Assembly (NCBI RefSeq): GCF_016406325.1
Contig: NZ_CP066370.1
Location: forward strand, 1,054,001-1,118,000
Source of the DNA: Shewanella putrefaciens
Lineage (GTDB): Bacteria; Pseudomonadota; Gammaproteobacteria; Enterobacterales; Shewanellaceae
Direction of reading: 5' to 3'
Length of the DNA: 64,000 nt
How positions within the stretch are numbered: position 1 is the first letter of the stretch; every line of letters starts with the position of its first letter. Under the pieces are notes generated by a model. The model made no database searches, was not told the origin of the DNA, and saw only the letters and a list, made by a program, of their open reading frames with translations. Position numbers and translations under genes: made by a program. Below are positions 28,540-38,563 of the stretch, piece by piece.

Positions 28540-29523
28540 ATGGCGATAAAACGCTTTAATATAGCGATTATTCATTATCAAACTGGGCTGTCATTGGTTG
28601 AGCTTATGGTCGCTATGGTTATTGGCCTATTTTTAACCGCGGGCGTATTTACCATGTTTAGTATGTCATCTTCGAATGTGACAACCACAAGCCAATTTAA
28701 TCAATTACAGGAAAATGGCCGCATAGCTTTAGCAATTCTTGAGCGTGATTTGAGCCAACTTGGCTTTATGGGTGATATGACGGGTACTGACTTTGTTCTT
28801 GGTTCCAACACCCAAGTGAATATTGCTGCTGTAGCGAATGATTGTGTTGGTGATGGTTTGAATAATGCTACCTTGCCAAATAATACACCTGCACATTTTC
28901 GACGCTTGTGGGGCTATGAGCAGGGCGTTGGTGCATCCCCTTTCGATTGCCTTAACAACGTCAATAACAATACCGATGTAGTACAAATTAAAAGGTTAAT
29001 TGGTCCATCCCTTGCTGCTCCTTCTGGTAATAATATTTTTGTTGTAGCTAATGCTAGCCAAGCGATTTTTTTTACAGGTAACTCTTCTCCCACTATGACG
29101 AATGGGCGGATATGGGAGTACCAGCATCATGTGTACTTTATTAGTAATGATGCCGCTAAAACTCCAGTGTTACGTCGTAAAACCTTGACTAATTCTGGAA
29201 TGAATAACGACGAGCAATTGGTTGAGGGAATTGAAAATCTCCGTATTCTCTATGGTTTTGATAATGATGGAGATGATACGCCAGATAGTTTTCTTTCTGC
29301 CGAGAATGTTAGTAATTTAATGTGGGAAAATCAGACTTTTCAGCGACTGGTTGCCTTGAAATTATTTGTATTAGTGCGATCGGTACAAGTTGATACTAGC
29401 TACACTAACGAAACTCAGTATCAATTAGGTGACAAAACAATTGAAGCACCTAAGGATAGTTATCGGCGTAAGGTGATGTCTACGACAGTTGTATTGGAAA
29501 ACCCAGTATTGATCCGTAGTTAA
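28540..29523 (+). CDS. pilW: Type IV pilus minor pilin PilW
   Basis: Minor pilin of the pilus priming complex. 327 residues. Leader ends in the prepilin site G/LSLVELMVAMVIGLF near residue 17. The globular part is Asn-rich and holds the DNDGDDTPDSF segment (a possible calcium-binding loop, inference). It starts on the base after the pilV stop, and pilX follows within 12 bp, so the genes are translationally coupled. Confidence 0.92.
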   Translation: MAIKRFNIAIIHYQTGLSLVELMVAMVIGLFLTAGVFTMFSMSSSNVTTTSQFNQLQENGRIALAILERDLSQLGFMGDMTGTDFVLGSNTQVNIAAVANDCVGDGLNNATLPNNTPAHFRRLWGYEQGVGASPFDCLNNVNNNTDVVQIKRLIGPSLAAPSGNNIFVVANASQAIFFTGNSSPTMTNGRIWEYQHHVYFISNDAAKTPVLRRKTLTNSGMNNDEQLVEGIENLRILYGFDNDGDDTPDSFLSAENVSNLMWENQTFQRLVALKLFVLVRSVQVDTSYTNETQYQLGDKTIEAPKDSYRRKVMSTTVVLENPVLIRS

Positions 29524-29535
29524 ATGAGGTTTCTG

Positions 29536-29970
29536 ATGAGCAAACAGCGTGGAATAGTGCTTTTTTTTGCACTGATTGTATTGATCATTATGACCGTCAT
29601 TGGTGTTGCATTGGCTGTCAATTCTACGCAATCACTTCGTATGTCAGGCGCAGGTTCTGAACGAATTGAGGCAAAAGCGCTTGCTGATGGTGGTTTACAG
29701 CAGGTTATTACAAATTACCAAGGGGCACTTTTTGCTAACCTTGGCTTAGTAACTTCGGAAACTCTCTTTAATGGAACGCAGCAATTAACTCCGCTCCCAC
29801 TTACTGGAGTTAGGGATGTTAGTTGTCAGCGAACAGACAGGGCGACTGGCGCTAATTTAGTGAGTTGTCGACGAGTGGAAATTAGCAGTACAACAACGTT
29901 TGGTCGAGACAATTTAGGGCAGATCACTGTTGTTGCTGGGATTGAACAGCAAGTACTAACAGGAGATTAA
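29536..29970 (+). CDS. pilX: Type IV pilus assembly protein PilX
   Basis: Minor pilin-like protein, 144 residues. It begins MSKQRGIVLFFALIVLIIMTVIG, a non-canonical prepilin N terminus typical of PilX, whose hydrophobic helix lacks the usual Glu5. The ATG at 29536 is favoured because TGAGG lies 6 nt upstream; the ATG at 29524 is inside that ribosome site. Works with PilV, PilW, PilE and PilY1 in initiating pilus assembly. Confidence 0.88.
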   Translation: MSKQRGIVLFFALIVLIIMTVIGVALAVNSTQSLRMSGAGSERIEAKALADGGLQQVITNYQGALFANLGLVTSETLFNGTQQLTPLPLTGVRDVSCQRTDRATGANLVSCRRVEISSTTTFGRDNLGQITVVAGIEQQVLTGD

Positions 29971-29974
29971 TATC

Positions 29975-32900
29975 ATGTTAAATAAGTGCTTAATAGGTCT
30001 TTTGACTGCATTAATTATTATGTTAGATGCAGTATATGCCGATGATACTGAACTATATCTTATTGATTCTACAGTCCGTTCAGGTAAGCGACCACAAGTG
30101 TTATTTATTTTCGATAACTCTGGCAGCATGTCGACAATTGAAGAGAATGCCGTGACGTCTTACTGTTCTGAAGCAGGTAAAGCTGCGGGGACTTGTAGTT
30201 ATCCTACTGGATTTGATAATTTCCTCTCGGGTTATTCTGGTTATATCAATAATAAAGGGACCTATTGGAATGCGGGTGGTATAGATAATACTAATAATAT
30301 GCCAACACCGGATAAGCCTAATGATGCTCGACGCTTCTATTTAGATAATAATAACTGTAATACAGCAGCAAAAGCATTAGTGGATAAAGGACGTTATACA
30401 GGTTATTTACGAGAGTTTAGCAGCAACCGAAATACTTGGAATAATCTAGCGGATAATAATGGATTTAATCAGAATGATATAGTGGATTGTTATGAAGATA
30501 TTCTTAATGGAGACCCTGTTAATCCAGGTAAACTAAAAGGTGTAGCTTTTAAAAATGGATATCCAATAAATAATAAATCAATGTATACCACAGAGAGTGG
30601 TGAAGCAGATCGTTTGTCGAGTTTGAGTAATACTCAATTTGGTTCTGGTCAGCCTGTTACCTTATATAGTGCACATTATCTTGTTTGGCATAAATGGGCG
30701 ACGACAACAGAAGAAGGTAAAAGTAGTGGTGGTGTCGGTACTCGGCTTGATGTTGCCAAAAGTGCGTTGATTTCTGCACTAGAATCGTTAGCAATTCCTA
30801 TTGATGCTGGACTTGCAATTTTTAATTTAAATTACCCTAATGAGGGTGATGCTGACGGTGGTCGAATCGTTTATGATCTAACTGAGATGAACAGCATTAA
30901 TAAAGTGAATCTGACTTCACTTATTAAAAATATGCCAGCAAAAACTAATACACCACTTTGCGAAACACTTTATGAAGCATATCAGTATTTTAGTGGTGGG
31001 CAAGTGACTTTTGGCAATAAAGATAAAAATGGCACAGGGAATAATAAAATTGATGGATATACTCCAAATAATCCTCCAAGTATATTAACCTCTGGGAGTT
31101 ATACGACGCCATTTAAAAAATGTCCCGATACCGCTTATGTTATCTATATTACCGATGGCGCGCCAACATTAGATAAATCGGCAGATACGCTTATTAATGG
31201 TTTAGTTGCAAACGCCAAAAACCAAGCTGCTAACTATGCTGCATTCTCGTTTACTAATGCTGGAAATAAGACAGAAACAAGCTACATGCCTGCACTCGCT
31301 GCTTATATGTATAACAATGATATTGTTATTGGAAATAAAGACTCTTTAGGTGTTGATAATAAACAAAATATACGGGTGTTTACTATCGGTTTTTCTGATG
31401 GTGCAGATGAGGCCGCAGCTCTGTTAGAAGAGACTGCTTTTAGGGGAGGTAATCCTCGTGGAAGTAATAATATCTCTAAGGGATATTATGTCGCTAAAAA
31501 TGGGCTCGATTTAGTTTCAGCGTTAGAAGATGCTTTGAAATCAATTTTGACAATAGATTCATCTTTTACCTCACCAAGTATTGCGAGTAATAACTTTGAT
31601 AAGACTCAAACCTATAATTCAGCATATTATGCAATGTTTTTACCCGGCAATGGACCTCGATGGAGTGGTAATCTTAAAAAACTAAAAGTCAATACGGCAG
31701 GCGAAATTGTAGGCCCTGGTGGAAATAATAAAGCAATTGATTCAAATGGTAATATTGCAAATGATGTTTGCACATATTGGAATACTTGCTCCGAATCAAA
31801 TGATGGTAATAAAGTTCTTTTTGGAGGAGTCTTACCTTCGTTGAGAGCTAAGCTTAAAAATCGAACTATTTATACCAATAATGGTTCAAGTTTGATTAAT
31901 TTTTCCAGTTCTTCTTTTATCTCAGGGCATTCTCAGGCGGATTTTGATTGGTTATATGGTGTGGATGTTGATGATGAAAATAACAACAACAATACATCAG
32001 ACGCTAGAGAAGACGTTATGGGCGATCCACTTCACTCTAAACCCTTAGCTATCAATTATGGTAGTACAACAAATTTGGATGTACGGATTCTTGTTGGCAC
32101 TAACCAAGGGTTAGTGCATATGTTTAAGGATTCAGATACAGGTAATAATGATTATAGTGTGGGTTCTGTTGAGGAGTCATGGGCATTTATTCCTAATGAA
32201 CTTTGGGGCAATATTCCGCTATTAAGGCAAAATCCAGCGACCGGGGTGCATTCAATATACGGTATGGATCTATCACCTGTGGCATACACTGAAAGCGATG
32301 CAACAGGTAAGCTCACTAAGGCTTGGGTGTATTTAGGTATGCGAAGTGGCGGTGCATCCTACTACGCTTTAGATATTACAGCCGTTGATGCCCCAACATT
32401 TAAATGGATGATTAACTCGGATAGCACTTCCTTTGAGGATCTAGGCCAAACATGGTCTGAACCTGTAGTCACTTACATTCCCGGAGTCAAGGACCCTATA
32501 TTGATATTCGGTGGGGGAATGGCATCATCTGATGGTTCTGGTGCTGCAGTTTATATTGTTAATGCGGATACTGGTGCATTTATCACTAAATTTACTGCTG
32601 ACGATATGGGGAGTGTTGTTACCAAAGTGGCTGTGCTAGACAGTGACAACGATGGTGCAACGGATCGTATATATGCCAGTGATATTACGGGTAATGTATG
32701 GCGTATTGATTTGGCTAGCACGACTCAAAGTGAGTGGACTATTTTTAAATTTGCTTCCATTGCGGGTGAGTCCCCTAACAATCGAATGTTCTTTGCTGAG
32801 CCTGTCGTCGCACAAACTCAATTTAATAATGTTCATTCAGAGAGTGGTGTCTTAAGTTATCAAAAAATACCTTATGATGCGGTCACTATAGGAACAGGAA

Positions 32901-33472
32901 ACCGCAACCATCCTTTAGATATGACGACAAACGATATGTTTTATGTCTTTCAAGATAGAAATGTTGTCACGCAAATTTTTGAAGAAAAACCTTCAGTACT
33001 AACCATTAACGATCTTTACGACGTTAGCAGTAGTTCCCCAGTTAGTGAGTCAGATAATGTTGCTTTTGGTAAAACGAGGGGCTGGTATTACGATTTTACT
33101 GCCAACGGAGAAAAAAGCTTATCTGCTTCACTTATTTTTGATGGCAAAGTTTATTTTACATCCTTTGTGCCCCCCACAAATCAAGCGGTAGATTTAGATG
33201 CCGGCGTTTGTGGTTTTTCTGGTCAAGGGCGATTATATGTATTTGATTTACATAAGGGCACGCGTACCTATAATCAGGTTTATTATGAGGTTGGTGAGCG
33301 GGTACCTGATACACCCCAAATCGTCATTCCAAAACCTGAGGACGGTGAGGAGGTTAAAGCATATATCATCGGTGTTGGTAAAGGTGAGTGTGAAAATGGT
33401 GAATGTAAAGGTACGATTGAGTTAGGTAGCGGCTTGGGCGCTAATAAAATTTACTACCATATTAATGAGTGA
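29975..33472 (+). CDS. pilY1: Type IV pilus tip adhesin PilY1
   Basis: Large exported protein, 1165 residues, that sits at the pilus tip and helps surface sensing and pilus assembly. Signal peptide (LLTALIIMLDAVYA), then an N-terminal VWA domain with an intact DxSxS site (Asp47, Ser49, Ser51), a long Asn-rich middle part, and a C-terminal PilY1 beta-propeller (about residues 690-1100). A calcium-loop DSDNDGATD sits at residues 889-897, equivalent in kind to the EF-hand-like site of Pseudomonas PilY1. Two Cys pairs lie near the ends (VCGF, GECENGECKG). Flanked by minor pilins. Confidence 0.95.
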   Translation: MLNKCLIGLLTALIIMLDAVYADDTELYLIDSTVRSGKRPQVLFIFDNSGSMSTIEENAVTSYCSEAGKAAGTCSYPTGFDNFLSGYSGYINNKGTYWNAGGIDNTNNMPTPDKPNDARRFYLDNNNCNTAAKALVDKGRYTGYLREFSSNRNTWNNLADNNGFNQNDIVDCYEDILNGDPVNPGKLKGVAFKNGYPINNKSMYTTESGEADRLSSLSNTQFGSGQPVTLYSAHYLVWHKWATTTEEGKSSGGVGTRLDVAKSALISALESLAIPIDAGLAIFNLNYPNEGDADGGRIVYDLTEMNSINKVNLTSLIKNMPAKTNTPLCETLYEAYQYFSGGQVTFGNKDKNGTGNNKIDGYTPNNPPSILTSGSYTTPFKKCPDTAYVIYITDGAPTLDKSADTLINGLVANAKNQAANYAAFSFTNAGNKTETSYMPALAAYMYNNDIVIGNKDSLGVDNKQNIRVFTIGFSDGADEAAALLEETAFRGGNPRGSNNISKGYYVAKNGLDLVSALEDALKSILTIDSSFTSPSIASNNFDKTQTYNSAYYAMFLPGNGPRWSGNLKKLKVNTAGEIVGPGGNNKAIDSNGNIANDVCTYWNTCSESNDGNKVLFGGVLPSLRAKLKNRTIYTNNGSSLINFSSSSFISGHSQADFDWLYGVDVDDENNNNNTSDAREDVMGDPLHSKPLAINYGSTTNLDVRILVGTNQGLVHMFKDSDTGNNDYSVGSVEESWAFIPNELWGNIPLLRQNPATGVHSIYGMDLSPVAYTESDATGKLTKAWVYLGMRSGGASYYALDITAVDAPTFKWMINSDSTSFEDLGQTWSEPVVTYIPGVKDPILIFGGGMASSDGSGAAVYIVNADTGAFITKFTADDMGSVVTKVAVLDSDNDGATDRIYASDITGNVWRIDLASTTQSEWTIFKFASIAGESPNNRMFFAEPVVAQTQFNNVHSESGVLSYQKIPYDAVTIGTGNRNHPLDMTTNDMFYVFQDRNVVTQIFEEKPSVLTINDLYDVSSSSPVSESDNVAFGKTRGWYYDFTANGEKSLSASLIFDGKVYFTSFVPPTNQAVDLDAGVCGFSGQGRLYVFDLHKGTRTYNQVYYEVGERVPDTPQIVIPKPEDGEEVKAYIIGVGKGECENGECKGTIELGSGLGANKIYYHINE

Positions 33473-33478
33473 TATTGA

Positions 33479-33871
33479 ATGAAGATCGCCAGAGGTTTTA
33501 CGCTAATAGAGTTAATGATTACCGTTGCGATAGTCGGAATTCTAGCGGCGATTGCTTATCCATCTTATATTGAATACGTTACTAAAAGTGGCCGTTCTGA
33601 AGGCGTTGCAGCAGTGATGCGAGTTGCTAACTTACAGGAACAGTATTACTTAGATAATAAGGCTTATGCTACAGATATGACTAAGTTAGGGTTATCTGCA
33701 AGCCCGTTCATCACTGAACATGGACATTATAGTCTTTCTTCTGAAGGGACGAGTAGTTTTAAAATTACGGCGACTGCGAAGGGAAGTCAGGCGAGTCGGG
33801 ATTCTGTTTGTGCAACTATCACATTAACAGATATCGGTGTTAAAGGGCCATCTGAGGAGTGTTGGAAATGA
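33479..33871 (+). CDS. pilE: Type IV pilin PilE (minor pilin)
   Basis: 130-residue pilin with a very short leader, MKIARG, cleaved before [24 protein letters not shown] (the canonical pilin stalk with Glu5). The globular head ends in the usual disulfide loop (Cys in SVCATI, Cys in EECWK). It follows pilY1 by 6 bp and overlaps the next small gene by 4 bases. Confidence 0.93.
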   Translation: MKIARGFTLIELMITVAIVGILAAIAYPSYIEYVTKSGRSEGVAAVMRVANLQEQYYLDNKAYATDMTKLGLSASPFITEHGHYSLSSEGTSSFKITATAKGSQASRDSVCATITLTDIGVKGPSEECWK

Positions 33872-34164
33872 TTAAGCCTATTGTGCTCATATTTATTTCA
33901 GTGCCATTACTGGTAGATGCCGCTTCAATTGATATGATTCAGGATTACAAGTGCCATATCACTTTTGCTCAAAGTGAACAGATAGCTTTTTATCGTTGGG
34001 AATCGAGCAAAGCTCAACTTAATATGGCTAAGTTACCGAGCAAACAGTTGACGGATAATTTAGGGCGCAAGCATTTTATTCAAGATGTTGTTGAGTGTGT
34101 TCCTTTAGGTGATGAATTTAGTAATGAAAAAAGTCAAGAGCTAGACAAAAAAACACCAAGGTAA
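33868..34164 (+). CDS. Small exported protein in pilus operon, unknown function
   Basis: 98 residues from the ATG at 33868, which overlaps the pilE stop in an ATGA arrangement with GGA upstream. An N-terminal signal peptide ([15 protein letters not shown]) is followed by a small domain with two cysteines (YKCHITF and VECVPL) that could pair in the periplasm. The C-terminal tail is charged. I do not recognise the family. Its position as last gene of the pilVWXY1E run, translationally coupled to pilE, suggests an accessory role in pilus assembly or tip maturation (inference). Confidence 0.7.
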   Translation: MIKPIVLIFISVPLLVDAASIDMIQDYKCHITFAQSEQIAFYRWESSKAQLNMAKLPSKQLTDNLGRKHFIQDVVECVPLGDEFSNEKSQELDKKTPR

Positions 34165-34267
34165 CGTATTGATTTTATTTTATATTTGTATCAGCGTAGA
34201 GTGTAATAATTTTAAGTCGTATCATTTCACAACTATAAGAGATGTGTAGATGCCTTAATATCGCTTT

Positions 34268-34753
34268 TTAGCAACTTATACCTGTTTCACCATAGGCGAT
34301 TAATCCACCAATATTAACGATTACTCCTTTAGCGGAAGAGGCTTTTGCATTAGCACAATAAATAATGCTGCCACCAGTGGCTAATCCATCCGTTGAGAAG
34401 GTAATTGTTTCTACAGAGGATTTCACTATATCAGAGGAGTGAAACCCTTCAATTACTCGCAAGGATTTTGTGCTATCTGCAGTTGAAAATATTCGAATTC
34501 CAGTGCTCCAATCAGTTCCTGCTTTACAACTTGACTCCGATTCATATGCACATACAGTCACAGCATTACCATAATTGATGGCTTGGTTTCGGGCAAATAC
34601 TAAGGTGTCATTGATTTTTCTGATATTATTATCAACACGTGTTGACTCATAAAGTGATATTAATGATGGTGCTCCTATGCTTAATAATATTGCCGCAACG
34701 GCAATGGTCACCATCAATTCAACTAAAGTAAAACCAGTAAAAATTTTTAGCAT
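34268..34753 (-). CDS. GspH/FimT family pseudopilin
   Basis: 161-residue pilin-like protein. Leader MLKIFTG is cleaved before FTLVELMVTIAVAAILLSIG, the prepilin signature, and a FimT/GspH-type globular part follows (NDTLVFARNQAINYGNAVTVC, then FSTDGLATGG). Two cysteine segments may form disulfides. It is convergent with the pilVWXY1E operon and lies 150 bp downstream of a second FimT-like gene on the same strand. Probably a minor pilin of the same pilus. Confidence 0.88.
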   Translation of the reverse strand: MLKIFTGFTLVELMVTIAVAAILLSIGAPSLISLYESTRVDNNIRKINDTLVFARNQAINYGNAVTVCAYESESSCKAGTDWSTGIRIFSTADSTKSLRVIEGFHSSDIVKSSVETITFSTDGLATGGSIIYCANAKASSAKGVIVNIGGLIAYGETGISC

Positions 34754-34903
34754 AAGTTAATCCTCGCAAATACTTTGTTTAGTATAAGCGATAATATGGC
34801 TATTTTCAGCATATCTAACTTACTCTTCTAAATTCTATCTTTTGATATTTAAATAAATATAGTTAAATAACTAGTGATGAGCTTTATATCAATTTATGTT
34901 TGA

Positions 34904-35416
34904 TTAGCTACAATTTATGTTGCTATCAGTGGAGAACCGAACGCGTCCAGCTTGGTTGACAATAACCGCTCTCGCATAGGGGCTTGTAGCTGATCCTGGG
35001 CAATATTTAAGTGTCGCATTTGTCCCTGATGCCAATCCATCAGGTTGAAAACGTATCGCTATACGATTGCATTTAACTATATCTTTGGAATAAAAAGCAT
35101 TAGTTTTAAAGAGTGTTTTTTCATCATTATCGAGTTGATTATTTTCATTAGTATCTACAAAGATGGTGAGGCCTACCTGCCAGTTTTGCGAACACTTGTC
35201 GTCAATGAGTGCACAAACAGTGATTTTCCTATTGAATGAAATTGCTTGATTCCGTGCAAGTTGGATCGTTTGTTGAATATTGCGAATACTGCTATCAACT
35301 CGATGTCTGGTATAAATATCGTTTAATGAAGGTACTCCAACTGTCAATAAGATGGTTGAAATGGATAGGGTGGTAATAAGCTCAATCAAGCTAAAACCTT
35401 TTTGATGAGTATGCAT
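34904..35416 (-). CDS. fimT: GspH/FimT family pseudopilin
   Basis: 170-residue pilin-like protein related to the neighbouring FimT-like gene and sharing its layout: leader MHTHQKG, stalk FSLIELITTLSISTILLTVG, then VDSSIRNIQQTIQLARNQAISFNRKITVCAL and FQPDGLASGT. The two proteins look like an old tandem duplication (same motif order, moderate identity by eye). Divergent from glnB, with a 250-bp gap. Probably the FimT of the type IV pilus; which of the two is the orthologue is not clear. Confidence 0.88.
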   Translation of the reverse strand: MHTHQKGFSLIELITTLSISTILLTVGVPSLNDIYTRHRVDSSIRNIQQTIQLARNQAISFNRKITVCALIDDKCSQNWQVGLTIFVDTNENNQLDNDEKTLFKTNAFYSKDIVKCNRIAIRFQPDGLASGTNATLKYCPGSATSPYARAVIVNQAGRVRFSTDSNINCS

Positions 35417-35615
35417 GACATATCCTTGTCTTAATTACGCTTAGCATCCCGCGAGCGAGTTGATTAAGTGATAACTTAAGTAGTAAGTATAAAATCTGAC
35501 CAGATAATCATTAAATTTTTTTTAGACTTTTATGTGCTAAAAGCGATTTTTGTAGAAACTGTGTTTTATGAGTAAAGCATGACATTCACTTCAATATTAA
35601 CGTAAGCCCGTGTAA

Positions 35616-36005
<390 letters not shown>

Positions 36006-36020
36006 TCCATTTTAGATATT

Positions 36021-36043
36021 AAAGGGCCTCACGGCCCTTTTTT
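36021..36043 (+). terminator. Terminator after glnB
   Basis: AAAGGGCC-tcac-GGCCCTTT stem followed by T's. Confidence 0.92.
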
Positions 36044-36193
36044 ATACAATGAATTCGCGGTAGTTGCATATGGTGCTGACTTTTCTGAAATATCTTTAAT
36101 GGAAATTAGAATGGTTTGCTTCACTAATGTAGTTATCTCTTATCTGTAACATGGTATAACTTAGCGACGCGAATAGGTTACGAGGTTGTCGTT

Positions 36194-37483
36194 GTGACTA
36201 CGAAAAGAATAGTGATCGTTGGTGGTGGTGCTGCTGGTTTGGCTCTTGCATCTAAGTTAGGCCGTAAATGGGGTGGTAGTGATATCATTGATGTGTGCTT
36301 GATTGACAGAAGTCCTATCCATATATGGAAGCCTAAATTACATGAAGTGGCTGTTGGAGTAATAGATCAATCTATCGAAGGACTGCTTTATCGTGATCAT
36401 GGGCTTAAAAATGGCTACCGTTATATTCGTGGTGAGATTGAGCAATGCGATCCTGATACTAAAACTATCCAATTGGCCGCGGTCTATAACGATGATGGGG
36501 AATTACTATTAGACCCACGTCCAATAGAGTATGATTTTTTGGTGCTTGCATTAGGTGGTGTTTCTAATAGCTTTAATACATTAGGTGCAGAGGAACATTG
36601 TATATTTCTCGATAGTTTAGAAAATGCCAATCTATTTCATCATAAACTACTCGATGCTTTACTGCAGTTAAATGAAACTCAAGAAAGAGTCAGTATCGGC
36701 ATTGTTGGTGCTGGGGCCACGGGAGTTGAATTAGCTGCTGAGCTTCATCATGTCATTGAGTCTGTTAAAGAATATGGTTATCTTAACATATCTAAGAATC
36801 ATCTTGATGTGCATCTCATTGAAGCCTCACCTAAAATTCTCCCCCAATTATCTGAACGTGTTAGCGCAAGGGCGCAGGCTGTTTTGGATAAAATTGGTAT
36901 ACGTTTACATATTGGTGTGCAAGTTAAAGAAGTGACCCGTGAGGGTTTTATCACCCAAGATGGCGATGTGATTGAAGCGGGTTTAAAAGTATGGGCCGCT
37001 GGTGTAAAAGGGCCTAAAGCCTTTCAAAACTTTACTAAATTACCAATTACTCCACGCAATCAAGTGGAGGTTGATGCTTGTATGCGAGTTAAAGGGCAGA
37101 TAGATATTTATGCCCTAGGTGATTGTGCCTTATTAATTCAAGACTCTGGACAGCCTGTTCCTCCAAGGGCCCAAGCAGCAGCGCAAATGGCAGACACGTT
37201 ATTTGATAATATCGTTAACCGGTTACAAGATAAGCCAGAAAAACCCTTTGTTTATAAAGATTATGGCTCGCTGGTTTCCTTGAGTCGGTTTTCTGCGGTG
37301 GGTAATTTAATGGGTAATCTACGTTCAGGCACTTTCTTTGTGGAAGGACATATTGCGAGAATTATGTATATTTCGCTATATCAGAGACATTTAGCAAGTT
37401 TATATGGGTGGTTTTCGGCGATAGTCTATCGAGTTGCGCAAAAGCTATTGAAATGGCAGCGACCAAAGCTTAAATTGCACTAA
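36194..37483 (+). CDS. ndh: Type II NADH:quinone oxidoreductase
   Basis: Non-proton-pumping NADH dehydrogenase on the inner face of the membrane. 429 residues (E. coli 434). FAD-binding GxGxxG motif at the start (IVIVGGGAAGLALASKLG) and the NADH-binding motif GIVGAGATGVELAAELH near residue 175; the C-terminal FAD contact YALGDCAL lies near residue 308. The C-terminal amphipathic helix (about residues 395-425, SLYGWFSAIVYRVAQKLLKWQ) anchors it to the membrane. GTG start with a GAGG about 8 nt upstream. Single gene, convergent with nagR. Confidence 0.95.
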   Translation: MTTKRIVIVGGGAAGLALASKLGRKWGGSDIIDVCLIDRSPIHIWKPKLHEVAVGVIDQSIEGLLYRDHGLKNGYRYIRGEIEQCDPDTKTIQLAAVYNDDGELLLDPRPIEYDFLVLALGGVSNSFNTLGAEEHCIFLDSLENANLFHHKLLDALLQLNETQERVSIGIVGAGATGVELAAELHHVIESVKEYGYLNISKNHLDVHLIEASPKILPQLSERVSARAQAVLDKIGIRLHIGVQVKEVTREGFITQDGDVIEAGLKVWAAGVKGPKAFQNFTKLPITPRNQVEVDACMRVKGQIDIYALGDCALLIQDSGQPVPPRAQAAAQMADTLFDNIVNRLQDKPEKPFVYKDYGSLVSLSRFSAVGNLMGNLRSGTFFVEGHIARIMYISLYQRHLASLYGWFSAIVYRVAQKLLKWQRPKLKLH

Positions 37484-37497
37484 CTGTGTGATGAACC

Positions 37498-37533
37498 AAA
37501 TAAAACAGAGCTCGATTGGGCTCTGTTTTATTT
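37498..37533. terminator. Bidirectional terminator, ndh / nagR
   Basis: AAATAAAACAGAG...CTCTGTTTTATTT perfect outer stem of 13 bp between two convergent genes, with T runs on both strands. Confidence 0.92.
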
Positions 37534-37546
37534 GATACTAGGTGAT

Positions 37547-38563
37547 TTACGTCTTTGGTATGGTCGATGAGTCTCTTATCACAGGTTCTGGAGTGAATAC
37601 TCTGGCAAACTTTGCATCTTGTTCTCGGCGATTTGCAATTAACAGTTTTGTCGCCACTTGTGCTATTTCTGAGTTAGGTTGATGTACAGTGGTGAGTTTC
37701 GGCCAAGTTTGACGTGAAAATGGGCTATCTTCAAAACCTACAATTGAAAGATCAGTCGGGATATCTAACCCTGCTAAACGAGCGGAAAAAAGTGCTCCAG
37801 CAGCAATTTCATCGTTGCAGGCGACGATAGCTGTTGGACGAGTTGCTAGCTTGATTAGCTTGTTAGCGCCTTCAACACCGGACTCAAATGAGTATTTTCC
37901 TTCAATTATGTAATCTTCATTCAAGACTAAATGGTTTTTTGTTAATGCTTGTTTATAACCAAGTAAGCGCTCTTTAGTCGATTCATGGTGTAAATCACCA
38001 CTCAAAAATGCGATTTTTTTATGACCCAAATCAATTAAATGTTGGGTGATTTCAATCGCTCCGAATTTATCATTGACTAGTATAGTGAGTCCATCCTGAG
38101 ATTTTTCATCTTCACCTGCAATGATGCGGACATAATTTGCATCAATATCACTCAGTGCTTTTAATACTTTTGGATCTTCGGACAGAGGAGGTGTAAGTAC
38201 TAGACCTGCGAGTCTTGAATATTTCACTAGGGCAGTGAGTTCCTCGCAAATGGTGTTAGATTTAGCATTACAAGGATGTATTACAAGTTCATACCCTTTA
38301 TCTTTACATGCGGACAAAATGCCATTTTGCATATCAATAATGTAGTAGGCATTGGGATTGTCGTAAATAAAACCAATCGCATAGGATTTCGTACCCGCTA
38401 GATTTCTTGCTGCGAGATTAGGCTGATAATTTAGCGCTTTAATCGCTTCATTCACTCTATCAATAGTGGCCTGTTTCACCGATGGTTCATTATTGGTTAC
38501 ACGCGATACTGTCTTAATAGACACACCAGCATACTTAGCTACGTCGTTGATAGTGACTTTCAT
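37547..38563 (-). CDS. nagR: LacI-family transcriptional repressor NagR
   Basis: 338-residue LacI-type repressor. N-terminal helix-turn-helix (TINDVAKYAGVSIKTVSRVTN) followed by the hinge helix NYQPNLAARNLAG and a periplasmic-binding-protein-like effector domain (about residues 60-335). It is divergent from the receptor gene of the GlcNAc regulon. In Shewanella a LacI-type NagR replaces the ROK-family NagC of enterobacteria (established knowledge). Its likely operators are the three ATGACARCGYTGTCAT-like palindromes in this window at 38914, 44675 and 49478. The inducer is presumably GlcNAc-6-phosphate or a related amino sugar phosphate. Confidence 0.9.
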   Translation of the reverse strand: MKVTINDVAKYAGVSIKTVSRVTNNEPSVKQATIDRVNEAIKALNYQPNLAARNLAGTKSYAIGFIYDNPNAYYIIDMQNGILSACKDKGYELVIHPCNAKSNTICEELTALVKYSRLAGLVLTPPLSEDPKVLKALSDIDANYVRIIAGEDEKSQDGLTILVNDKFGAIEITQHLIDLGHKKIAFLSGDLHHESTKERLLGYKQALTKNHLVLNEDYIIEGKYSFESGVEGANKLIKLATRPTAIVACNDEIAAGALFSARLAGLDIPTDLSIVGFEDSPFSRQTWPKLTTVHQPNSEIAQVATKLLIANRREQDAKFARVFTPEPVIRDSSTIPKT

